DNA of 64,000 nucleotides from Inonotus obliquus (lineage: Eukaryota > Basidiomycota > Agaricomycetes > Hymenochaetales > Hymenochaetaceae): assembly GCA_032164295.1 (NCBI GenBank), contig JAJHTX010000005.1, positions 2,294,001 to 2,358,000 on the forward strand. The letters are read 5' to 3'. Shown here piece by piece: positions 11,559 to 20,915 of the stretch. The notes under the pieces were generated by a model. That model was not told the DNA's origin, did no database searches, and worked only from the letters and a program-made list of their open reading frames with translations. Numbering within the stretch: position 1 is the first letter of the stretch; each line of letters opens with the position of its first letter. The position numbers and the translations under genes are program-made.

Positions 11559-12922
11559 CCGGGGTAGTTTCGATCGGCGTTCCTAATCGAATCAAAATTT
11601 CAGCACAATCCTTTCAATGGCGCCGGCGCTGGAGCGGCAGGGACATACCGGATGTAGCAGTCCGGAATGCCCTTTGCCTCATTGGACGAGTTGATCGCGT
11701 CCACGTTGATGACCTCCTGAGGAGCCGCCGGAGCCTTCCCGGCATTCCTAGCGCCCTTCGGGGCCACCGGTTTGTGGGTAGTATTATGCGCAACCTGCGC
11801 ACCAGGGGCTACTACCTGCACACCTGGGCGTCGATTAGGGGTTGTGACCTGGGGTGCTTTATGCTGTCCACCTCCCGGGGCAGCACCCTGCGCAGCAGGG
11901 GGTTGTGCCCACCTAGACGCCTGGAGCCCTTGGCCCTCTGTGGTCGTCTGGTGGACGGGACCCGGCAAACATCCCTGTTCTACCTTCTTCAACCGTTCTC
12001 CCAAAACGGCCAATTGCTTGCTGGTCTCTGCTGCTTCCTCCCGCGCATGACGGTTTGCTAACGTCTGTTCCTCCCCTATCAACTTCAGGCGGTCCAGGAT
12101 GGCATATAGTTGCGGATCGGCGTCCGTGCCATGCGTGGGATAGACTGCCGGAGTAAGCGCGCAGTCGCTGGCAAGATGTCGTAGGCCATCCGCAAAAGAA
12201 CCCGGATACAGGGTGTCCTTGTTGTAGCCGTTCGAGAAGCCCCACTGGAAGCGGTCCATGACGTCGTTGTTCTCAAACGGGCCGTCTTCGTGTGACTGAG
12301 AGATGGCCGAGAATAGCATGGCCGTTACTTTGCTGAGCGTGTACCCCATCTGCTCGTAGTTGTGTGCCGGCGAACCCGGCTGGGAGCCGACTGACTCAGC
12401 AACCATCTCTGGGACCTGGAGTTCTTTCTCCATGCGGTCAAACACTCCCCCCACGTAATCATACGTGATGGCGTAAGCGTGCCGCGTGTTGTATACGCTT
12501 TCCACCTCCATCTGTTCGTCCCACGTCTTCTTCTCGGGTGGGGCCGTCTCTTTAGCCGCCTCCTGGGACGCCTTGCGTTTGCCTGCGCGCCTCGCCTGAG
12601 CATCCTGTTCGTTAAGAGCATCTGCCACTGTTGTGTCGACGCTATGACCGGTAGGTACTTTCCACTGGTCGGTGGTGTGGCCATCCCACCCTGGATCCGC
12701 CGTGCGTGCCCTCAGGTCCTCTAAGGATTCCTGAGACATCTGAGACCTTACCAACGCAGGGTCTGGGACAAAGGACGATGCTCCCACGGACTGGGAGGCA
12801 CGGCCGATGGCGGGTTTTGGTGGTGCAGGGGGTGCCCCTTTGCCAGACAATGCTGCCTGAATACGTTTCACCCCTCCTCTTGTTACGGATCTTAAACTAC
12901 GTGACTCGCCATTATCAGACAT

Positions 12923-13229
12923 GGTGGTCAAAGAGAGAGGAGTCTGAGTCTTGACAAACAAATGTATTTGTTATAATATAAAATGGGCCTATAGCCTACA
13001 AATTCCCAGGACAAAGCAACTGGACCACCAAAAAATAAGAAAAACATTAGGGGAAAACCCTACGTCATACCACTAGAGCCGTGTATACACGCCCCGGCGA
13101 GCAGAAACTCAAACCAGCTAGCGCGCATAGAAAATTCTTAAGCAAAAGATTTCGCCGCCAAAGAGAGGTCGAAGATCGCAGGCATCAGGAAAACGTCACA
13201 GCCGGGGCTGCGCATGCAAAAACCTGAGA
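12923..13229 (-). other. LINE B/C junction: 3'UTR of copy C joined to 5'UTR of copy B
   Basis: 307 bp between the stop of copy C ORF2 and the ORF1 ATG of copy B, highly similar to 2371-2674. It includes an AT-rich stretch (TTATAATATAAAAT on plus, 12971-12984) and no poly(A). The repetition of the same join shows that units abut head to tail in a fixed register. Confidence 0.75.
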
Positions 13230-16200
13230 CTACGGGGGTTTGAATAAGTGTATAAGCGCCTCCTTGGACGCTAGGATGTTGTGAAACTGGTGGAACCAGT
13301 TGAGAGAAGAGGCTCGCGGGAAAGACTGCCTTCCCCTGGGACATTGCAGAAGACGATGTCGAATGGTATCTAGTTCCCCGCATGTTGGACAATCAGGGAG
13401 GAACTCGTCACTAATACGGCTGAGGACTTCCCCAACTGCCGCCACCCCCGCCAGTAAGCGGAGCGCCGTGGTTTCACCGACACGAGTGATGCTGGCGTGT
13501 GTTATGTGTACCGGAGAGAAAGAGACTCTACATAGGAGCTCCCGCTGTGCCGGCATCTCTATCGTGTGGTGCGTGTGGGCGCCGTTCGTAACTAGTAGGC
13601 CCCTCCACGCCTGAATCATGGCCGCTTTCGCAGCTGTCCTAAGTCCCTCCACTGTTGCGGCCGGGAAAAGGAGGTATTCATCCCTCTCTAGAGGAGGTTT
13701 GACCGGGTAGAGCCTGGATGGCCACGGTCTAAAATAGAAGAAAATATTAGTTTGGGCAAGCGCCGAAACTATCTGTTCAATGATCGCCAGCGACGAAGGA
13801 ACTGGGGAGATCAAGTCCGCTCGAAACTCTATTGGTATAAAAACCGGAACCTCAATACGAAAACCAGAGTCAATGAAAGGGTGGGCTAAATGCCCGTAAA
13901 GAAATTTGACCAAAGAAACCAGGATCAAACAAAACTGGTCCATATCCTCCGTTGCCTCATAGGCCACCTGCTTTTCCATCATCTCCCGGCCTACCACCGT
14001 CCAAACTTCCGCCCTCCGCGGCTGGGGAGAAGAGTATATCCACACCTGCGGTGGGAGTCCCTGGGGAGCCATTTCAGCTACTCTTGCGGTCATACGCTGC
14101 CAGACCGCACGATATTCCGCCCTTGGGAAAGGCAGTATAGGGACCATAGGCCGCCGGACTATTCTTCGCATATACTCTTCTGGGATAGGTGGGGAACCTA
14201 TGCGCTGAGCGTCTATTACTGCATTTTGCGACTCCGCTATGTAAGCAATTTGCAGCGTTATTGGGGGCACTCCTGCAAGCGCTTCCATGATATCCGTGCG
14301 CGTGAAAGGTAACCACGAGCCTAGATCGCTTAACGCCCGTCGGTGGATTCCATCAAACTCAGTTGCGAGTTCCGGTTGCTGCGTCATCCAGATAGGTGCT
14401 CCCCACGTCATGACCGGGAGGAGAATGTTCTGGTAGTACCTTCGCATCGCTTTGAGGCGAAGGCCTGTGGCGCGCATGGTTAGCCACCGGAGAGCATTCC
14501 ATGTATGTCTCGCGGCATTCAATCGTGACCGAACATGAGGACGGAAACCTCGATAATCTGTCATCTCGATGCCCAGCCACTTGATGACCGGCTTAGCCCA
14601 TTCAACTCTCTCGTTGTCAATGTTGATTGGAGCCGAAGCTGTTACCCTTCCACCCGCACGTTGATTACTCCTACCTAATGCTACCCCTTGTATAGACGCA
14701 CGGTCTATCTTGAGGCCGATGTGCGCAAGCGCGTTGTTGACCTGTTGCATCCCATTCTGGGTCTCCCGGGCGACTGCGAAAGCGTTGTTGCCCTTAGTGA
14801 GTAAAAGGCCGTCGTCCATGTAGAACATGAGAGAGCGGTCTTGCAAGGTACGTATTGCCATGTTTGCCGCAATGTTTGCCAGCACCGGCGACATAGGCGA
14901 TCCCTGGGGGACCCCTGCGTCCGGTTTCTGCATCCACTGAGATCGCTGTCCATTAAACGAGAAAGCGATCATGCGCTGCTTCATGAACTGCATGATGGTG
15001 TTGTTGAGGGCCATCGGAGTTCCCACGAGGTCTAGTCCCCTGCGTAAATGGGCTGGTTCTATGTAATCAAAGTACCCTTGTATATCGAAGCCGACGACCG
15101 TGTAATGCGCCGCCAAGTCCCTCGTCTGAGCCATGAGAGCATGCCATGCTGTCATAACCGATGAGCCACGTCTGCCGCCATATTGTCGGCGGTCGAACGC
15201 CGGGTGTCGATAGACCAGTGCTTGCAGTCGTTCCGCAATAACTCTTTCAAACAGTTTCGCCAGCACTTCCTCTACGCATATCGGTCTATATGCCCTAGGG
15301 GAGTCCAAAGGGTAGGGTTTCGGTTTGCGAACCATTGCTACAATGGCGCGCTTGAACTCCGCCGGATATGTCTCGTACCGGACGAGCACGTTGAACATGC
15401 TAACGAAGCATCCCACATGTCGTCGGACTGTCGGGCTTATTGCCTGGAGCGTCATCCCTGAAGGACCTGGAGCGCTGTTCGGTGGGATTCCTTTGAGCGC
15501 CGAAAGCACCTCGCTTTCTGAAAAAGATCGCTGTTGTTCCTGCGACGTGAGGTGTTCTTCTTCATTCGCTACTATGTTTCGAGCAGGGAAATAGTGCTGT
15601 CTGAACGCCTCCGATATTTCAACGTGTCGAACAGCCCGGAAAGGAGACGTTAGAGTAGGGATATTGACCTGACGTCTTGGCAGTCCACTCTTGTGAAACC
15701 TCCATGGCGCAACATTGCCCGCTTCATTCCAGCGCATATGGTACCACATCCACCTCCGGTTCTGCAACCAGTATAGCAGGTCCGGCGCGCCTTCCTCCAC
15801 CCTTCGATCACATTCCTCATCCCACCATCTCTCCTTGCACTGTGAGACCGTTTCATATGTGAGACAACTGGTGGCCGTCCTCGCGCTTGTAAAAAGTTGA
15901 GTAAACCACGCCAAAACAGCTTGTTCGCTCGTCGGTTGGCTATTCCAGAACCCTGGGGGAACGGCGTACTCCAACTCCGCCGCCCATGCTTCTGCTTTAT
16001 CATTTGGGATGCCCATTCGCTCGAGGCTGGCGCAGTTGCTCCAATTAGATAGGTCCGCTGTAATGATACAGTGGTGGCCTCTCTTGACTATATGCGGGTG
16101 AGTTTTCCACGTTTGACGTAAATCAGGTAGGGATGCCGGGGTGAAAAGCATGGCGTCCGGGTGTGCTCCTGTTCCGGGACGCTCTCCGTGACTCGTAACT

Positions 16201-16781
16201 GCATCCGGGTCGTCTGCGTATGTAAATGCCGGATGATTGTCGAGCCAATCGTTAAAGAAGCTCGCGCGTTCTATGTTGTTGCACCCGTTAATTGGTGCAG
16301 TTGACCAGTAAGAACTTGCGTTGAAATCACCAGCGATGATGGAACCCTCCGGGAAGCCGTGCCGGAACCGCGCAGAGGTCGCGCCCCACGTTGTTCGATG
16401 TGTAGTGTGTGGGCAATATACAGAGAAAATGTGTAGGTTTCCCTCGCCCACATTTATCTCCACGTGTACCATCGTGTCATCTGGTACATCATCGTGTTGC
16501 GACCATCGTGCCCCCTTTGGGATTGCGATGCCCACCCACGGGTCCTGCCCCTTCGCTAAGAGCATGGTGTGTCCCTCAAATAAGGGCGCGCCTATGTCAG
16601 CCACCTCCCGCTCCCCTGTCGTGCGCGCAATTCCCACTGTGAATCGGGGTATCTCCTGGATACACCAGATGTCCAAGTCCCACGCCGAAAAATGTGTTTC
16701 CCGTAGTAAATGTTGAGCCATAAATAGAGACATGCTGGAACGACCCGCGTTGTAGGAAACAATCTTGAGTTCTCCCTTCAT
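13230..16781 (-). CDS. LINE copy C ORF2, intact endonuclease-reverse transcriptase (1183 aa)
   Basis: Complete retrotransposition enzyme. Residues 1-245 form an AP-like endonuclease (WCIQEI, SVYCPH, GDFNASS near 150) that would nick the target DNA. Residues about 430-760 are the reverse transcriptase: SPRAYRPICVEEV, VVGFDIQGYFDYI (motif A), GVPQGSPMSPVLANI (motif B) and FYMDD at about 653-657 (motif C). LINEs mostly have FADD here, so YMDD is less usual. The C-terminus near 1130 has CPTCGELDTIRHRLLQC, a CX2CX7HX4C finger. No RNase H domain was seen. The start overlaps the ORF1 stop (TAATG). Against copy B, nucleotide changes are mostly synonymous. Confidence 0.93.
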   Translation of the reverse strand: MKGELKIVSYNAGRSSMSLFMAQHLLRETHFSAWDLDIWCIQEIPRFTVGIARTTGEREVADIGAPLFEGHTMLLAKGQDPWVGIAIPKGARWSQHDDVPDDTMVHVEINVGEGNLHIFSVYCPHTTHRTTWGATSARFRHGFPEGSIIAGDFNASSYWSTAPINGCNNIERASFFNDWLDNHPAFTYADDPDAVTSHGERPGTGAHPDAMLFTPASLPDLRQTWKTHPHIVKRGHHCIITADLSNWSNCASLERMGIPNDKAEAWAAELEYAVPPGFWNSQPTSEQAVLAWFTQLFTSARTATSCLTYETVSQCKERWWDEECDRRVEEGAPDLLYWLQNRRWMWYHMRWNEAGNVAPWRFHKSGLPRRQVNIPTLTSPFRAVRHVEISEAFRQHYFPARNIVANEEEHLTSQEQQRSFSESEVLSALKGIPPNSAPGPSGMTLQAISPTVRRHVGCFVSMFNVLVRYETYPAEFKRAIVAMVRKPKPYPLDSPRAYRPICVEEVLAKLFERVIAERLQALVYRHPAFDRRQYGGRRGSSVMTAWHALMAQTRDLAAHYTVVGFDIQGYFDYIEPAHLRRGLDLVGTPMALNNTIMQFMKQRMIAFSFNGQRSQWMQKPDAGVPQGSPMSPVLANIAANMAIRTLQDRSLMFYMDDGLLLTKGNNAFAVARETQNGMQQVNNALAHIGLKIDRASIQGVALGRSNQRAGGRVTASAPINIDNERVEWAKPVIKWLGIEMTDYRGFRPHVRSRLNAARHTWNALRWLTMRATGLRLKAMRRYYQNILLPVMTWGAPIWMTQQPELATEFDGIHRRALSDLGSWLPFTRTDIMEALAGVPPITLQIAYIAESQNAVIDAQRIGSPPIPEEYMRRIVRRPMVPILPFPRAEYRAVWQRMTARVAEMAPQGLPPQVWIYSSPQPRRAEVWTVVGREMMEKQVAYEATEDMDQFCLILVSLVKFLYGHLAHPFIDSGFRIEVPVFIPIEFRADLISPVPSSLAIIEQIVSALAQTNIFFYFRPWPSRLYPVKPPLERDEYLLFPAATVEGLRTAAKAAMIQAWRGLLVTNGAHTHHTIEMPAQRELLCRVSFSPVHITHASITRVGETTALRLLAGVAAVGEVLSRISDEFLPDCPTCGELDTIRHRLLQCPRGRQSFPRASSLNWFHQFHNILASKEALIHLFKPP

Positions 16782-16783
16782 TA
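16779..16783 (-). promoter_or_regulatory. TAATG stop-start overlap, copy C
   Basis: The third copy of the coupled stop-start. ORF1 reads SPPTY-TAA and ORF2 starts with the ATG sharing the last A (16781). Confidence 0.9.
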
Positions 16784-19700
16784 ATAAGTAGGGGGGGAGG
16801 ACGATCGCCTATTGTTAGTAGGTTTCCTTGGACAATTTGGGTAGTCCGCCCGGTGCGCGCCTCGGCAGTTTGCGCATTTAACTACATGCGCGCATGACGT
16901 AACATCTGCGCAATCAGCGCATTTGTTCTCGCACAGCTCTGTCTGATGCAGTTCGGCGCACCTGGCACACCTATACAGCTCGGTGCAGTCTTGGTCGCTA
17001 TGTCTGTACCGGTAGCACTTCTTGCATTGAATGGGACCCGTCCGCGCCTTTGGTTCCACTGCGTACTGGTTTCGTCCGTAATAACGAATCGATCGGCGAA
17101 CTACCCCGTTGTTGTGGAAAATCGCTTCTTTGGCTTTCAGAGGGTGGGACACTGCCACCATGATTGCTGCCGTGGCAGACCGGTTACGAGTTACCAACTC
17201 CTGTAGCGTCGTCGGCTGACCCATGAAATGTGGAGCCTCCGTGAAGGGAAACTCTGTGAAGACCGCATTTGATAAACGGAGCTCCGCCGCAATCTCCGCA
17301 GGGGTGTGGATTTGCTTGGTAATGGGATTAATAATCGGGAATCCCGGAACGATGAATTGGAACGACTCCGTAAACGGAGTAAATTCCACTGACGTCATAG
17401 CGTCCGACGTGATCCGGAGCTTAGCCTGCATGGCTTCTGCCCATTCCGCGCCTATGTCTGTAGCGTCCGGGCGTGCATCCACGTCCACCACCAGTAACCC
17501 TTTCAGGGTCCAGCTCGTCTTGCGAACCACCAATGGCCCGCCCTTCTTAGGGGTCGGTCGAGTCGCCCGGGCCATGACGTAAGCCTCCTCACGTGACAGA
17601 GAAGGACGCGGCTTGATTGTGAAGCCGAGCGACGTAGCGACTTTCGCCTTCCGTAGACGGATATCGTTTACCGTTGTCTTCCTCTTCTTAGGCGCCGCTC
17701 TGCTCGGACCGGCCCCTTGCTGGCCCGCCGCTTGTGCGTATGTGTGGTTTCCCGCGTTCTTCCGCGTGACCTGGACAAATGGTGCAGGCGCTGGAACGGC
17801 AGGAACGTACCGGATGTAGCGGTCCGGAATTCCCTTCGCCTCATTGGACGAATTTATGGCGTCCACATCAATGACCTCCTGAGGGGCTGCCGGAGCCTTC
17901 CCGGCATTCCTGGCGCCCTTTGGTGCCATCGGTTTATGGGTAGTATTATGCACAACCTGCGCACCAGGGGCTACTACCTGCACACCTGGGCGTCGACTAG
18001 GGGTCGTTTCCTGGGGTGCTTTATGCTGTCCACCTCCCGGGGCAGCACCCTGCGCAGCGGGGGGTTGTGCCCACCTAGATGCCTGGAGCCCTTGGCCCCC
18101 TGCAGTCGTCTGGTGGACGGGACCCGGCAGACGTCCCTGTTCTACCTTCTTCAGCTGCTCTCCCAAAACGGCCAACTGCTTGCTGTTCTCTGCGGCCTCC
18201 TCCCGCGCTCGACGGTTCGCTAGCGTCTGTTCCTCCCCGATCAACTTCAGGCGGTCGAGGATTGCGTATAGTTGCGGATCAGCGTCCGTACCATGTGTGG
18301 GGTAAACTGCCAGAGTGAGCGCGCAGTCGCTAGCCAAATGCCGCAAGCCATCCGCAAAAGAGCCCGGGTAAAGGGTATCCTTGTTATAACCGTTCGAAAA
18401 ACCCCATTGGAAACGGTCCATGACGTCATTATTCTCAAACGGGCCGTCCTCGTGTGACTGAGAGATGGCGGAAAAGAGCATAGCCGTTGAAGAGAACTAC
18501 GTGCAGCTGAGCTCGGTATCAAGCCCGGTATCCTATTCTATGCTTACCCCATGCTGCGGTACAGTCCCATCTACACCTTCCAGTATCCACCAGCACACCC
18601 AGAGAAACCGTCGGTCCCATTTCTCGAAGTACCGAACGCCGAGAGTACCGGTACCGAGCGCCAAGAAACCCGGTACCGAGAATACCGAGAGTACCGAGTG
18701 CCGAGAAACCCGGTACCGAGACAAATTGACTATTCGACATGCTCTCATGACATGGATCAGACGTCTCCCTCTCTGGTATTCATTCCTGATGGTTGGACTA
18801 TGTATGCTGGTTCTTTGGGAAAGCTCAGGGTCAGTATCCGTTAAGGTTTTCAGGTCCGGTACCACCAGGAACGTGTCGGTATCAATCAGCAGGGGTGCAG
18901 TTCTCTTGTCCTGAGGACTTTTCATCCAGGGATACTATATGCTACGTTTTCATTGGTATCTTGTCCTCCCTAACCCTTTCTTGTTGTCCCCCTGATGGCG
19001 CTGCAATATTCACTTTCCTTGTTATATTTTTCTTCAGACTTTTCTTTGTTTTGATCTTCCTTTTTACTTTCCCCTTTTGGACTTATGAGCTAACTACGGT
19101 ACAGTAGTATAAATATCTCCTCCTGTACGTAGTAGCTCTCCAGGTAATCTTAGGAGCTAGCCTCTAATGTGAGGGCTCGGGTTTCCTCACCCCCTTCTCA
19201 GTTCCGTCTCAGTCTCATCTCAAGCTTCGTCCCAGTCCCATCCCAGTTCCGTCTCAAGTGAACCTTCAGAGTTAGCCTCCCGTGTGAGGGCTCAGGTTTG
19301 CTTCCCCGTCCAGTCGACACCTTCATCCACCAGTCTCTCCCCTTCAGTTTCTTGCTATACCACCCCGTGCCAGTTGTTTTCTTGCAGTACCGACGTGTAC
19401 CGACGTTTTTCCCACGGTACCGATGTTTTGTTATTCTTTGTATTCTGCACGTCATCCTTTAGTTTCTGTACTGATCTTCTTGTTTGACAACATACCTTCA
19501 CATACCGACCCCTTTGTTTCTGTACCGACCTGTACCGAGGTTTTTCCCACGGTATTAGACTCTTGTTTTGCTACGTTCTCTCTCATACCAACCTATACCG
19601 AAGTTTTTCCCACGTTCTAAACTGTCCTTTTCATACCAGAATCACATACTCTTCGCTTCTGGCCCATCCATTCACTCCCCCTTTTCATAGACAACAAGTA

Positions 19701-20408
19701 CCGTGACCGTACTGGTTAAGTACCGGCACATATTAGCCCTCCCCCACTTAAAACCATACACCCCTCGTCTCGGTACCTCCGGTACCGGACGCGATCTCGC
19801 ACATTTACCGTTACTTTCCCAAGCGTATACCCCATCTGCTCATAATTATGTGCCAGCAAACCCGGCTGGGAGCCTACTGACTCGGCAACCATCTCTGGGA
19901 CCTGGAGTTCTTTCTCCATACGGTCGAACACGCCCCCAACGTAGTCGTATGTAATCGCGTAGGCGTGCCGAGCATCATAGACGCTTTCCACCTCCATTTG
20001 CTCGTCCCACGTTTTCTTCTCGGGTGGGGCCGTCTCCTTAGCCGCCTCCTGGGACGCCTTGCGTTTACCTGCGCGCTTCTCCTGAGCATCCTGTTTGTTG
20101 AGAGCGTCTGCCACTGCTGTGTCGACACTGTGACCGGTAGGTACCTGCCATTGATCAGTGGTGTGGCCATCCCACCCTGAGTCCGCTGTGCGTGCCCTCA
20201 AGTCTTCTAAGGATTCCTGAGACATCTGAGACCTTACCAACGCAGGGTCTGGGACGAACGACGATGCCCCCACGGACTGGGAGACACGGCCGATGGCGGG
20301 TTTTGGTGGTGCAGGGGGTGCCCCTTTGCCAGACAATGCTGCCTGAATACGTTTCACCCCTCCTCTTGTTACGGATCTTAAACTACGTGACTCGCCATTA
20401 TCAGACAT
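16781..20408 (-). pseudogene. LINE copy C ORF1 (gag-like), interrupted by X2
   Basis: Residues from MSDNGESRSLRS at 20408 run to 19812, then X2 interrupts, and the frame resumes at 18487 to the stop at 16781. The intact protein would be about 770 aa: a low-complexity N-terminus, a coiled helix region (RRAREEAAENSKQLAVLGEQ), a Pro/Gln/Ala linker, a folded RNA-binding domain and three zinc knuckles (CX2CX4HX4C, CX2CX3HX4C, CX2CX3HX6C). Apart from X2 the reading frame is undamaged, so X2 is probably young. Confidence 0.88.
18488..19807. mobile_element. X2: 1.32 kb LTR-like element in copy C ORF1
   Basis: It starts TGAAGAGAACTACG and ends GCACATTTA, with CCGT on both sides (18484-18487, 19808-19811). 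It is closely similar to X1 over its length, including the run of GGTACCGAG motifs and the TATAAATA box at about 19107. No ORF of note. X1 and X2 follow CCGC and CCGT respectively, so the family seems to prefer CCGY. Confidence 0.75.
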
Positions 20409-20430
20409 GGTAGTCTGAGTCTGAATCGAA

Positions 20431-20915
20431 TGGAGAACACGTGCGCAACACATGATCGCCGATCATTGATACTATAAAAAGCAAAGATCGGTTACCGTAC
20501 TTCCGAAAGTGGTATCTGTCACTCACACCAGAATCCACATATCAGTCAGTTTCCGTTCTGCTCTCCTCATTCCATATCAAACAGATGGATTTGCATTTAC
20601 TTATGCATATTATTACTCTCGTACGTACACCGCTCGTTGGTACATCATCGATACTTCATCACGCGTCTATTCATCCATCCGCATCTACCGTTTTCTATCT
20701 TCTATTCCTCACTCACTAGTCTACAATGATCCAATAGGCCAATAATGTATGGTCGAACTCGAACAATCAAAGTCAAGATAAAGGAACAGAATCGATTTGC
20801 TATTAACGAACTCCGGAGTAATGATGCCCGATCTCCGATATTGCACAACAATACGACGCCGCGCCGACTCAAATCCAGCTTCTGATAAGCCTCCAAATCT
20901 CTAAACAAATCTAAT
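20431..20915. other. Region between LINE copy C and TERT
   Basis: 485 bp, mildly AT-rich, holding the 5' flank of LINE copy C and the 3' flank of TERT. No coding sequence was recognised. A plus-strand TATAAAAAG is present at about 20473 but no gene follows it. Confidence 0.5.

Larger units (their letters stand above)
10052..11616 (-). mobile_element. Y1: 1565-bp LTR-like element carrying an ORF
   Basis: It interrupts copy B ORF1. On the minus strand it runs TGAAAGGATTGTGC to GTTTTCTAACA, the TG..CA ends of an LTR. A perfect 5-bp target duplication ATGGC flanks it (10047-10051, 11617-11621). Y2 (42228-43793) and Y3 (47288-48852) are near-identical at other sites with their own TSDs. A minus-strand TATAAATAG lies at 10444-10452, leaving about 390 bp downstream, as expected for U3 / R-U5 of a solo LTR. 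The long U3-like part holds a 258-codon and a 97-codon ORF. Confidence 0.85.
7495..12922 (-). pseudogene. LINE copy B ORF1 (gag-like), interrupted by X3 and Y1
   Basis: The N-terminal part runs 12922-11622 (MSDNGESRSLRS to APAP). A short middle piece (10046-9876) encodes the NHTYAQAAGQQ region. The C-terminal part (8325-7495) has the RNA-binding domain and the three zinc knuckles (CKKC..H..C, CARC..H..C, CANC..H..C). Removing the two insertions restores collinearity with copy C ORF1. Each insertion would truncate the protein. Confidence 0.88.
2406..12957 (-). mobile_element. LINE copy B, interrupted by three nested insertions
   Basis: This is the middle unit of the array. ORF1 starts at 12922 and ORF2 ends at 2675. 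The reading is broken by a Y element (10052-11616), an X element (8326-9875) and a second X element (4623-5888), each flanked by a short target duplication. With the insertions removed it is collinear with copy C (about 6 kb). It also carries a nonsense codon and a frameshift in ORF2, so it is dead. Confidence 0.88.
12958..20430 (-). mobile_element. LINE copy C, rightmost (first) unit of the array
   Basis: ORF1 starts at 20408 and ORF2 ends at 13230. The only break is element X2 inside ORF1. ORF2 is fully open. Upstream of the ATG, similarity to the A/B and B/C joins ends within about 20-35 nt (shared ACTCAGACT), and unrelated sequence follows, so the true 5' end of the element lies there. 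No RNase H signature was found in ORF2. Confidence 0.88.
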
